Assembly (NCBI RefSeq): GCF_900108855.1
Contig: NZ_FNXY01000006.1
Span: forward strand, 248,001-312,000
Origin: Dyadobacter koreensis
Lineage (GTDB): Bacteria; Bacteroidota; Bacteroidia; Cytophagales; Spirosomataceae
Direction of reading: 5' to 3'
DNA length: 64,000 nucleotides
Shown here: piece by piece, positions 34,625 through 42,382 of the stretch
How the letters are laid out: each line of letters starts with the position of its first letter
Position numbering within the stretch: position 1 is the first letter of the stretch
Notes under the pieces: model-generated
Database searches by the model: none
What the model was told of the DNA's origin: nothing
The model's input: only the letters and a program-made list of their open reading frames with translations
Program-made: the position numbers and the translations under genes

Positions 34625-35053
34625 CTATATTTTCTCAATGGACAGATTCACTTTATATTCTTCCGGATCAGGTTTTCTGTCAGTTATCGGATATGGTAAT
34701 ACTTCATGCACCACAAGAGAATAATTTTGCTTTCCTAGTAAGAAGGTCTGGTGCCCGGACGCTTTGCTATCTGATTTAAACGATACCGGAATGTTCACTT
34801 TATTAGTGCCGTCTGAAACACTAAGCTGAAGATCCACACTACCTGCCTGAATACAATCGGCATTTATAGGACAACGGCTGTCATTTAATTCGAGTATATT
34901 GACAATCAGAGCTTGTCCCTGAATAGTTACAGATGTAGACTTTCGATAAGGAGCACTGACAGTTTGTTCCTGGATTTCAGGTGCTTCGTCTTTTTTCGTC
35001 TCACAGGCGAAGCATGTGAGATACAGGAATGTCAGAATAATGAGCTTTTTCAT
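34625..35053 (-). CDS. Small lipoprotein of unknown function
   Basis: A 142-residue lipoprotein: signal LIILTFLYLTCFACETKK with a lipobox ending at Cys17. The mature part has a short disordered spacer and then a beta-rich domain. It contains ILELNDSRCPINADCIQAGS, a motif (DSRCP-x(3)-xC-x-xAG) seen in many small Bacteroidota lipoproteins of unknown function, where the two cysteines probably form a disulfide. It ends YKVNLSIEKI. No partner gene is evident; the divergent neighbour also encodes a small lipoprotein. The protein is probably anchored in the envelope. Confidence 0.75.
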   Translation of the reverse strand: MKKLIILTFLYLTCFACETKKDEAPEIQEQTVSAPYRKSTSVTIQGQALIVNILELNDSRCPINADCIQAGSVDLQLSVSDGTNKVNIPVSFKSDSKASGHQTFLLGKQNYSLVVHEVLPYPITDRKPDPEEYKVNLSIEKI

Positions 35054-35209
35054 GGCAGAAGGTTTTATTATAACTTTAAGACCCTCCTAAGTGAGAAATG
35101 GTTGCAAAGTGTAGGAAATAAAAATGATATTCGCGGAAATACTTTCGGATCGATTACAACCTAAACAATGCTTCTGTGTCCTTGTCAGAAAGCTAAATGT
35201 CAATTAGTT

Positions 35210-35599
35210 ATGAACAGACTAAAAAATGCGATGCTACAAGTTGCTGTGCTGATCTTGATTATATCCGGTTGTAATGAAGACAAAACCTCACCGACTTCTG
35301 ATAGTGAAAGTTGTTACAGGGGAGAGGTCATCAAAAGTGTACGAGATCAAAACGGGAGAGTTTTATATGATTCTACCGAAAATCAGTATGTTATCCTCGT
35401 ATCTATTCCTGGAACCTATGATTCAGTAGATGCCGGATTTATCTGTGATAAGGTTGCTGGTATTGAAATTGAAAAAGAAGGAATAACAACGATCAACTTC
35501 GATGGGGAATATTTTCCTTACGATAGAAATACAGTCCCACCAATCGCAGGGACGAAATATTATTATCTCAAAATTTCTGATTTTGAGATAATTAAATGA
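35210..35599 (+). CDS. Small lipoprotein of unknown function
   Basis: A 129-residue putative lipoprotein. The frame is open from 35168, but the ATG at 35210 starts a proper signal (MNRLKNAMLQVAVLILIISG with Cys at residue 21). The mature chain reads NEDKTSPTSDSESCYRGEV and continues as a compact beta-rich fold with two further cysteines (ESCYRG and GFICDKV). The end is TKYYYLKISDFEIIK. I do not recognise a family. A TACTTTCG near 35140 is a one-mismatch -7 element. It is divergent from the other small lipoprotein and convergent with the SDR gene. Confidence 0.65.
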   Translation: MNRLKNAMLQVAVLILIISGCNEDKTSPTSDSESCYRGEVIKSVRDQNGRVLYDSTENQYVILVSIPGTYDSVDAGFICDKVAGIEIEKEGITTINFDGEYFPYDRNTVPPIAGTKYYYLKISDFEIIK

Positions 35600-35621
35600 T
35601 TTGAATTTGGATGAAAAATAA

Positions 35622-35652
35622 AATAACGGTTGATGAAATATCAACCGTTATC
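35622..35652. terminator. Hairpin between convergent lipoprotein and SDR genes
   Basis: ATAACGGTTGAT (35623-35634) and ATCAACCGTTAT (35640-35651) form a perfect 12-bp stem with loop GAAAT. It includes the SDR stop codon, and the minus-strand side is followed by a T-rich run, so it mainly fits termination of the SDR transcript. Confidence 0.65.
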
Positions 35653-36474
35653 TGCAAATTCAGGATATAGTGTCATTCCCCCGTCGATGTAAAGCGTTTC
35701 ACCATTTACATAATCCGAATCATCGGAAGCGAGCCAGGCAACTGCTTTGGCAACATCCTGCGGCGTCCCTATTCTTTTATATGGGATCAGTTTAAGCAAA
35801 TCTTTATATTTTTCCGGATCTGACCAGACCTCTTTATTGATCGTCGTTTTTATCGCTCCCGGGCTAACAGAATTAACACGGATTTTGTGCGGTGCCAGTT
35901 CCTGCGAAATAGATTTCATCAACATCATAATTCCTCCTTTTGAAGCTGCGTAATTTACATGGCCAGCCCAGGGAATAATATCATGTACAGAACTCATCAG
36001 GATAATCTTTCCGGAAGATAATTCGCTGTGATCAGGTTGTCCTTCTTTGGAAGCTTCTTTTTCCTGTGCAACAAATTGTCGTGCAGCTTCGCGGGTACAT
36101 AAAAACTGTCCTGTTAAATTAACGTCGATCACTTTCTGCCATTGCTGCAAGGTCATTTCTAAGAATGACGCGTCTTTTTGAAGGCCTGCATTACTTACCA
36201 GAATATCCAGTTTTCCGTATTCGCTGATTGTACGATTGAATAGAGCCTTAACCTCTTCCTCCCGGCTTACATCAGCTTTTACAACAATTCCGTTCCCGCC
36301 TCCTTTTTTTATTTCTTCTAAAACTTCATTGGCCGCTTCTTCATTCGCGCTGTAATTAACGACAACATTTGCTCCAAGCTGACCTAGATAAACTGCACAT
36401 GCCTTACCGATTCCCGAACTGGAACCTGTCACTATTACTGTCTGTCCTTTAAATTTTTGGTTTGAATCAATCAT
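35641..36474 (-). CDS. Short-chain dehydrogenase, glucose 1-dehydrogenase-like
   Basis: A 277-residue classical SDR. The cofactor motif VTGSSSGIGKACAVYLG (residues 15-31) is followed by NAGLQ, the catalytic Ser near residue 161-162 (ILMSSVHDIIPW), and Tyr175-x-x-x-Lys179 in NYAASKGG. The sequence closely resembles Bacillus glucose 1-dehydrogenases, including SSVHxxIPW, GAIKTTINKEVWSDPEKYK and the C terminus ETLYIDGGMTLYPEF. It would oxidise glucose to gluconolactone with NAD(P). A 15-residue charged insertion (about 137-153) is absent from the Bacillus enzyme. The ATG overlaps the stop of the small upstream gene by four bases, so the two are coupled. Confidence 0.88.
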   Translation of the reverse strand: MIDSNQKFKGQTVIVTGSSSGIGKACAVYLGQLGANVVVNYSANEEAANEVLEEIKKGGGNGIVVKADVSREEEVKALFNRTISEYGKLDILVSNAGLQKDASFLEMTLQQWQKVIDVNLTGQFLCTREAARQFVAQEKEASKEGQPDHSELSSGKIILMSSVHDIIPWAGHVNYAASKGGIMMLMKSISQELAPHKIRVNSVSPGAIKTTINKEVWSDPEKYKDLLKLIPYKRIGTPQDVAKAVAWLASDDSDYVNGETLYIDGGMTLYPEFADNG

Positions 36475-36773
36475 ATCGTTTCTTTTTCAATTGACTTTAA
36501 TTTTTTCCAAACGTTTCTGTTTATACTCTTGACTGCCCAGTTTTTGGCAATTAGAACAGCTTTGGAAACAGCGTCTTTTGGAGAAATGTTAGAAGTCCTT
36601 AACAAATCCTGTGCAATGGTCATTGCCTTTTCTCGAGTTGTTGGAGACAAATACCGCATCTCCGGCAAGGTCATCATATTATCCATAAATGTAGAACTGG
36701 TTTTGATGTTCGATGAATGTGTTGCTCTCAATAATAAAAACTTATGCCAGGATTTTAGCCAACTTAACGTCAT
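36471..36773 (-). CDS. Small conserved-looking protein coupled to the SDR gene
   Basis: A 100-residue protein of no family I recognise. The C-terminal part is a basic helical stretch (REKAMTIAQDLLRTSNISPK, AVLIAKNWAVKSINRNVWKK). Met30 (MDNMMTLPEMRYLSP, at 36686) would make a 71-residue protein and may be the real start, since the first 29 residues look unlike a conserved N terminus. Its stop overlaps the SDR start by four bases (ATGA), so the two are probably translated together. The helical, amphipathic content suggests a small soluble or nucleic-acid-associated protein, but this is a guess. Confidence 0.55.
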   Translation of the reverse strand: MTLSWLKSWHKFLLLRATHSSNIKTSSTFMDNMMTLPEMRYLSPTTREKAMTIAQDLLRTSNISPKDAVSKAVLIAKNWAVKSINRNVWKKLKSIEKETI

Positions 36774-36813
36774 ACGGATGGAGATTATTTACGCACTTTT
36801 CAAAAAATGAGCT

Positions 36814-36851
36814 GAAAAAAAATCCCCAACTAAAAGCAGGGGATTTTTTAT
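36814..36851 (-). terminator. Intrinsic terminator of dnaK
   Basis: On the minus strand AAAAAATCCCC pairs with GGGGATTTTTTTT around the loop TGCTTTTAGTT. The T-run is eight bases long. It lies about 13 bases past the dnaK stop. Confidence 0.88.
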
Positions 36852-36863
36852 AATTCTTATTCT

Positions 36864-38768
36864 TTATTTGACTTCCTCGAAATTTACATCGGTGACGTCT
36901 TCCGCTCCGGCGCTTTCGCTGGCTCCATTTCCCTGTGGATTTCCAGGAGCACCCTGCTGGCCTTCAGCTCCCTGAGCATACATCTCCTGAGAAGCTGCCT
37001 GCCATGCAGCGTTTAATTTTTCCATAGCGGTATCAATGGACGACAAATCCTGGCTCGAGTGCGCAGTACGCAACTCAGCAAGTGCACCTTCGATCGCCGT
37101 TTTATTTGGCTCAGACAATTTGTCTCCAAATTCTTTCAACTGTTTTTCAGTCGAGAAAATCAGGCTGTCGGCCCCATTGATTTTTTCAATTTTCTCACGT
37201 TCCGCCTTATCGGCAGCTTCGTTGGCTTTTGCTTCTTCACGCATACGGTTAATTTCCGCATCTGTCAACCCGCTTGAAGCTTCAATACGGATTTTCTGTT
37301 CTTTCCCAGTTCCTTTATCTTTTGCAGAAACGTGAAGGATACCGTTTGCATCCACATCGAATGTTACTTCAATTTGCGGAGTACCACGTTGTGCTGGTGG
37401 TATATCTGAAAGGTGGAAACGGCCTAACGTACGGTTTTGGTTCGCTAATGGACGTTCTCCCTGTAAAATATGAATCTCAACAGAAGGCTGATTATCAGCA
37501 GCAGTAGAGAATACCTCCGTTTTCTTCGATGGAATCGTCGTGTTTGCTTCGATTAATTTCGTAGAAACACCACCCAAAGTTTCGATACCAAGTGACAAAG
37601 GAATAACATCCAAAAGAAGTACATCTTTCACTTCACCTGTTAAAACTCCACCTTGAATTGCAGCACCAACCGCAACCGCTTCATCCGGGTTAACACCTTT
37701 TGAAGGTTTTCTTCCAAAGAATTTCTCAACCTCTTCCTGAACACGAGGAATACGAGTCGATCCACCTACAAGGATTACTTCGCTGATATCGCTGTTTGAA
37801 TAACCTGCATTTTTCATCGCTCTCTTGCAAGGCTCCATCATACGCTGGAACAAGCTGTCTGCCAATTGTTCAAATTTGGCACGGGTCAATGAACGAACAA
37901 GGTGTTTTGGAATACCATCTACCGGGAAAATATAAGGAAGATTGATCTCTGTTTGCGTTGAGCTTGAAAGTTCAACTTTTGCTTTTTCAGCGGCTTCTTT
38001 CAAACGTTGCAATGCCATAGGATCTTTTGTAAGATCTACACCTTCGTCCGTTTTAAATTCAGCAGCAAGCCAGTTGATGATAACCTGATCGAAGTCATCT
38101 CCACCAAGGTGCGTATCACCATCAGTTGATTTCACTTCAAAAACACCGTCTCCCAATTCAAGTACTGATACGTCAAACGTACCACCACCTAAGTCGAAAA
38201 CAGCAATCTTCATATCAATATGTTGCTTGTCAAGACCATAAGCCAAGGCAGCAGCGGTTGGTTCGTTGATGATACGTTTCACATCCAAACCAGCGATTTG
38301 ACCAGCTTCTTTGGTTGCCTGACGTTCAGCATCGTTAAAATATGCGGGAACAGTAATTACTGCTTCTGTTACTTCTTGTCCTAAATAATCCTCAGCAGTT
38401 TGCTTCATTTTCTGCAAAATGAAAGCTGAAACTTCCTGTGGGGTATATAAACGATCACCGATTGGAATACGAGGTGTGTTGTTTGGGCCTTTTTCAACAC
38501 TATATGCGATAGTTTTCATTTCACTTGAAACCTCGTCATATTTTTTACCCATGAAACGCTTGATAGAGCTAATCGTATGCTTGGGATTGGTGATTGCCTG
38601 ACGTTTGGCAGGCGCACCTACTTTACGTTCGCCGTTATCCATAAATGCAACCACAGAAGGAGTCGTACGAGCACCTTCGCTATTTGCGATTACGACAGGC
38701 TCATTACCTTCCATGACAGCTACACAGGAGTTCGTGGTTCCTAAGTCTATGCCAATTATTTTTCCCAT
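36864..38768 (-). CDS. dnaK: Chaperone protein DnaK (Hsp70)
   Basis: A full-length 634-residue Hsp70. The ATPase domain shows IIGIDLGTTNSCVAVMEG at the N terminus, VITVPAYFNDAERQATKEAG, RIINEPTAAALAYGLD and IAVFDLGGGTFDVSVLELG. The substrate-binding domain follows (DVIPLSLGIETLGG, INxxxP-type linker region) and the helical lid ends with ENVTDVNFEEVK-like tail (GAEDVTDVNFEEVK). It folds nascent and heat-damaged proteins with DnaJ and GrpE, which are not in this window. It is transcribed alone, with its own terminator. A triple TGACA/TGTCA element lies about 125-147 bases upstream and may be its heat-shock control site. Confidence 0.98.
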   Translation of the reverse strand: MGKIIGIDLGTTNSCVAVMEGNEPVVIANSEGARTTPSVVAFMDNGERKVGAPAKRQAITNPKHTISSIKRFMGKKYDEVSSEMKTIAYSVEKGPNNTPRIPIGDRLYTPQEVSAFILQKMKQTAEDYLGQEVTEAVITVPAYFNDAERQATKEAGQIAGLDVKRIINEPTAAALAYGLDKQHIDMKIAVFDLGGGTFDVSVLELGDGVFEVKSTDGDTHLGGDDFDQVIINWLAAEFKTDEGVDLTKDPMALQRLKEAAEKAKVELSSSTQTEINLPYIFPVDGIPKHLVRSLTRAKFEQLADSLFQRMMEPCKRAMKNAGYSNSDISEVILVGGSTRIPRVQEEVEKFFGRKPSKGVNPDEAVAVGAAIQGGVLTGEVKDVLLLDVIPLSLGIETLGGVSTKLIEANTTIPSKKTEVFSTAADNQPSVEIHILQGERPLANQNRTLGRFHLSDIPPAQRGTPQIEVTFDVDANGILHVSAKDKGTGKEQKIRIEASSGLTDAEINRMREEAKANEAADKAEREKIEKINGADSLIFSTEKQLKEFGDKLSEPNKTAIEGALAELRTAHSSQDLSSIDTAMEKLNAAWQAASQEMYAQGAEGQQGAPGNPQGNGASESAGAEDVTDVNFEEVK

Positions 38769-39126
38769 TGTTATATATTAAAGTTAAAATTATTTGATTC
38801 TTAATTTGTGACGAAGATTCTTTTGAAATTTTCTGTCGTACTCAGGTATTGTTTAAAAAGCCCGTACCAGAGCACGGCATACCCTATGTGCAGTGACAAA
38901 CTGTCAGTTTTGACAGCATCGGGCAGCCAATTTAAATCAAGTCGCATTGGGGTAGTTTTAACATAAAGTATCCGTACGCTCTATGTCAACCTGCAAGCAG
39001 CGTCCGGATAAAAATGCACTTTTGTAAAATTGTATTGAAAATCTCAGTAATACATTGACTAACAGGTTTTAAAACCAATGAAATTTGCAGGTTTTGGGCT
39101 TGATAGTAACATTAAATATCATAGCC
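38769..39126. other. Intergenic region upstream of dnaK
   Basis: This 358-base stretch holds the dnaK leader and promoter and the 3' flank of the first CotH gene. Apart from the TGACA/TGTCA cluster, listed separately, I see no reading frame, strong hairpin or exact TAnnTTTG element. Confidence 0.4.
38894..38915 (-). promoter_or_regulatory. Three alternating TGACA/TGTCA pentamers upstream of dnaK
   Basis: On the plus strand TGACA (38894-38898), TGTCA (38902-38906) and TGACA (38911-38915) alternate with 3- and 4-base spacers, making two overlapping dyads. They lie 126-147 bases upstream of the dnaK ATG. The position fits an operator or an unusual heat-shock promoter. That it acts on dnaK is inference. 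Confidence 0.5.
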
Positions 39127-42100
39127 TTATTGTTTTATGAATTTACTGCTGACACTGCTTCCGTCATGACCTTTTATTTTAAGGATATAGATTCCTGTCG
39201 CCAAATTTACCACCGGAATTGAAACTGCATTATTTGCAGACATTTTTCGAAATTTGGTAACCGATATGCCATTTATGTCAGTTATTTCAAATTCGGCACC
39301 GTTCGCCAAGTCATCAATCGAGACGTGTAAGAAATCTACAACCGGGTTAGGCCAAAGATTAATTATGCCTATTTTACCCATATCAACAGAAATAATTCGT
39401 GAAAAAGTGGTTGTGCCGTCGCGGTCAACCTGTTTTAGTCGGTAATAATTCAACCCCTCGAAAGGCTGCTGATCAGCTGTTTCGTACTTTTTTTGGCCTT
39501 TGGAAGAAAATAATCCATCAATCTTGGCAATCGAAGTCCAGTAACGTGCATCCGGAGATCTTTCCACTTCAAAAAAATCATTTTCCTTTTCCTCGGTAGT
39601 TTCCCACCGAATACCGACTTTTTTGTTTTCTTTTTTAGCATCAAAATAAGTTAATACCACGGGCAAGGCGCTTTCTTCGTAAAATGCTTTGTAGCTCAAA
39701 GCACTGGTCAGCGGAGTAAGGGTGATTTCCGGATCTGTATTTGCTGTCCCATTGCTGTCTTCCCATCGTAAAAAGCGGCTTCCGGGCTTCGCGATAGCTG
39801 TTAATTTTAATGGAACATTCTGAAAATAGATGCCATTCCATGGATACGGATTTGAACCAATTCCGTCGGTCGCCGGGGCGATAGTGATAGAATTAACTTT
39901 CACATAACCGCGGTTTGGATCTGACACATTTACGGTCAGACTGAGATTTTGATAACTCGATCCGAATTGCGTACGTACATTATCCCGGTAAAAGCCGGGA
40001 CGGTTGGTTATGAAATTCTGGATACTGGTAACATTTGCATTCCAGGCCTCCATAGTCGCCGGACTTTTCCATCTGGCAATGTGCTCTGGCATTAATGGTT
40101 CATACTGTGCTTTTACGCTAGCCAAGATCGAAATCGAGCGACTCGATAAAAAGGTAGTATTTAATAGGTCTGCGAGGCGAGCAAGGAAATATCTTTTATA
40201 TTCAGAGTTTTCCAGAAGCTTTTTAAATAAAGTTGCGAGAATACTTCGCTGTGCGTCGGTTGCCTCAGGAAAATAGTTATGGCTGACGCTAAAACCGGAA
40301 CCCAGGCTTAAGTCTGTATCAAACAACATCCATCGCCATTTTCCATCCTGCGCGTAAGGTGCATCGGCAGCAATGTTCGGCACTTTCGTTCTCCATAAGC
40401 GAGAGTTCTTCTGGGGCCAGTCAACATTTCCACAAAAGATTTCTGCAATTTCGTAATCTGTGAAATTGTCGATATCAATAAGGTTTTTCAGATTGTTATA
40501 GTTGATCGTGTTGCTCAGCGGATTGTTGTTGACGAAGGTAATCAGCTCGTTGAATTTTACGTTATCACCTTCCTCAACCTCTGAATCTTCGATTGATATG
40601 AGGTCAACATTATCTTTGTCCACGCCATACTTTTTGGCAAGATAGAATCTGTCGTAACGTTCAGTAATCGTATGAATTCCCCAATACTCAGAATTCAAAA
40701 ACACGACCGAAGGCCGTGAGAGTTGTGTGTCAAAAGATAAATTCCTGACAACTGTCTGGTAAAAAGCGTCCCTGAACATTGTCGACCCATTATCATTTCC
40801 TGAATTTCTTAATAGCAGTCGCTTAGGAAACAAGGTGGGTTTTTCAGGAAAAACGCTAAGATTAAAATCTGTATCGCTATATAAACGAAGCGTTTTTTCC
40901 GGAAGCGAGCGTGTACAGCCACCATGTATGCGAAAGGAAATATCCTGATTCAAACGGTTGCTATTATCAAAAAATTCAACAGTACCGCGGCGTTCCCATA
41001 AATCTCCGTCACCCGAAAAATTTCCTTCCGTACAAGACCACGCTGCAACCGAGGGACTTGCCTGACGATACAAGTCGAATCTTCTTCCTGGCGTGTACAA
41101 CCCATCGGTATAGTCGAACAACGAGCGTTCATTTGTACTGACCGAGATAACCGGCACGGGATATTTTGGCCCTCCGGAATTGATAAAATATGTCTTCGTA
41201 ACCGTCTCGCTTGGTATAAAACCTTCCTTAAAGGCCTTTGCCTTGATTACCGTTCCTTTGTAGATTGGAGTTGCGGGCAGATAGGCGGGCTCAAAAGCAA
41301 TGGATGAGGTTTTCATCGCAACCCGGTTGGGCTCATTTCTTCTGTCTGTTATCGAAATAGGGCCGGAATAAGAAATTGAAGAATTAGTCTCGACAGATAA
41401 TCCGGCATCGACCCCCTTGGCAACCAGCTGCTGACCACTCGTTCCATTTTCATTATATCTATTTTTGTACTGCCAAGATGTTGCTGCTGAATTATTTACG
41501 GGCTCCGAACCGTCCGTGGTGTACCAGATCGTAACCGTCGGATCATTACCTGCGGAAGTGATTCCCAGAGAGAAGTCAGAGTTCTGAAACCCAGCTGTAT
41601 GAGAGAAAACGGGAACCGCCAGTTTTGTTAGCTGAATTGTTCCTGTTGCGTTGCTTGCCCGTGGAGATGGCGCAGAATAATACGCCCAATCCGGTCCGCC
41701 ATCTGCACTACGGCCAAAGGAGACGTCCTCTTGTTGCGGGCCGAAAGATTTTTCATCGATTGTCTCATCGGAAGGAGAGTAAATGCCGACAAATTCTCCG
41801 GAAGCGGAAAGGCCAAACGACGTATGCAATGGGCCTCTGGCGGGAGAACTGCTTGCCCAGATAATCAGAAATCCTTTGGCAGGAATCGTGGTTTGTGCGC
41901 TAAAATTTGCTGGAACCTGAAATTTTTTATGGTTAGAAGCATTATCAGTTAAATAATAATTGGCAATATCAACCGGCTGGTCGCCCGGGTTATAAATTTC
42001 GAACCAATCTTCGGCTTTGCCCGTCTCGTCCGTGATTCCTTTGCTATTGGAGGCAAGAATTTCATTGATGTAAAGTTTCTTTTGTGCAAGAAGCTGAGTG

Positions 42101-42153
42101 TTTGTGACGGAAAGAAATAAAAGTAATTTTATTAAAGTAGAGTATTTGTTCAT
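39127..42153 (-). CDS. Secreted CotH-family protein with lamin-tail domain and T9SS signal (copy 1)
   Basis: About 1,008 residues from the ATG at 42153, the start favoured by the signal peptide (LIKLLLFLSVTNTQLLAQ) and by a -7 element that lies inside the longer frame. Domain order: lamin-tail domain (LYINEILASNSKGITD...EDWFEIYNPG), a chitobiase C-terminal-like segment (IWYTTDGSEP), a CotH domain with RIHGGCTRSLPEKTLRLYSD, LLLRNSGNDN, YWGIHTITERYDR and WRWMLFDTDLSLGSG, a Bacteroidota repeat region, and a T9SS type A C-terminal signal (NLWPNPVVDFLHVS...NLATGIYILKIKG). CotH proteins are atypical secreted kinases in Bacillus spore coats and in fungi; whether this one is active is unknown. It is one of two tandem paralogues and is probably exported to the cell surface. 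Confidence 0.88.
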   Translation of the reverse strand: MNKYSTLIKLLLFLSVTNTQLLAQKKLYINEILASNSKGITDETGKAEDWFEIYNPGDQPVDIANYYLTDNASNHKKFQVPANFSAQTTIPAKGFLIIWASSSPARGPLHTSFGLSASGEFVGIYSPSDETIDEKSFGPQQEDVSFGRSADGGPDWAYYSAPSPRASNATGTIQLTKLAVPVFSHTAGFQNSDFSLGITSAGNDPTVTIWYTTDGSEPVNNSAATSWQYKNRYNENGTSGQQLVAKGVDAGLSVETNSSISYSGPISITDRRNEPNRVAMKTSSIAFEPAYLPATPIYKGTVIKAKAFKEGFIPSETVTKTYFINSGGPKYPVPVISVSTNERSLFDYTDGLYTPGRRFDLYRQASPSVAAWSCTEGNFSGDGDLWERRGTVEFFDNSNRLNQDISFRIHGGCTRSLPEKTLRLYSDTDFNLSVFPEKPTLFPKRLLLRNSGNDNGSTMFRDAFYQTVVRNLSFDTQLSRPSVVFLNSEYWGIHTITERYDRFYLAKKYGVDKDNVDLISIEDSEVEEGDNVKFNELITFVNNNPLSNTINYNNLKNLIDIDNFTDYEIAEIFCGNVDWPQKNSRLWRTKVPNIAADAPYAQDGKWRWMLFDTDLSLGSGFSVSHNYFPEATDAQRSILATLFKKLLENSEYKRYFLARLADLLNTTFLSSRSISILASVKAQYEPLMPEHIARWKSPATMEAWNANVTSIQNFITNRPGFYRDNVRTQFGSSYQNLSLTVNVSDPNRGYVKVNSITIAPATDGIGSNPYPWNGIYFQNVPLKLTAIAKPGSRFLRWEDSNGTANTDPEITLTPLTSALSYKAFYEESALPVVLTYFDAKKENKKVGIRWETTEEKENDFFEVERSPDARYWTSIAKIDGLFSSKGQKKYETADQQPFEGLNYYRLKQVDRDGTTTFSRIISVDMGKIGIINLWPNPVVDFLHVSIDDLANGAEFEITDINGISVTKFRKMSANNAVSIPVVNLATGIYILKIKGHDGSSVSSKFIKQ

Positions 42154-42189
42154 ATGTTTTCGCGGGGTTAATAAAATGAGATATAGAGT

Positions 42190-42197
42190 CAAATTTA
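42190..42197 (-). promoter_or_regulatory. Putative -7 element of CotH copy 1
   Basis: On the minus strand TAAATTTG matches TAnnTTTG exactly, 37 bases before the chosen ATG at 42153. Transcription would begin near 42183, downstream of the longer frame start at 42192, which supports the shorter start. Confidence 0.5.
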
Positions 42198-42307
42198 ATC
42201 ATAGTCAGAGCCTTGGCGAATACCGATTAATAAATGTATCCAGCCAGCAAGCCGGGAAATAGACTTCCGCTGATGTTCGTGTGAGGAAACGGCAGGTTTT
42301 AAAATAA

Positions 42308-42347
42308 AAATCCTGATCAGGCTGGAATTTACCAGTTGACCAGGATT
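42308..42347 (-). terminator. Hairpin after CotH copy 2
   Basis: AAATCCTGATCA and TGACCAGGATTT form an imperfect stem past the copy 2 stop at 42383. On the minus strand the stem is followed by TTTTTATTTT. Confidence 0.6.
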
Positions 42348-42382
42348 TCAGATTTTTGATTAAGGAAGTTTTGAAGATTATG

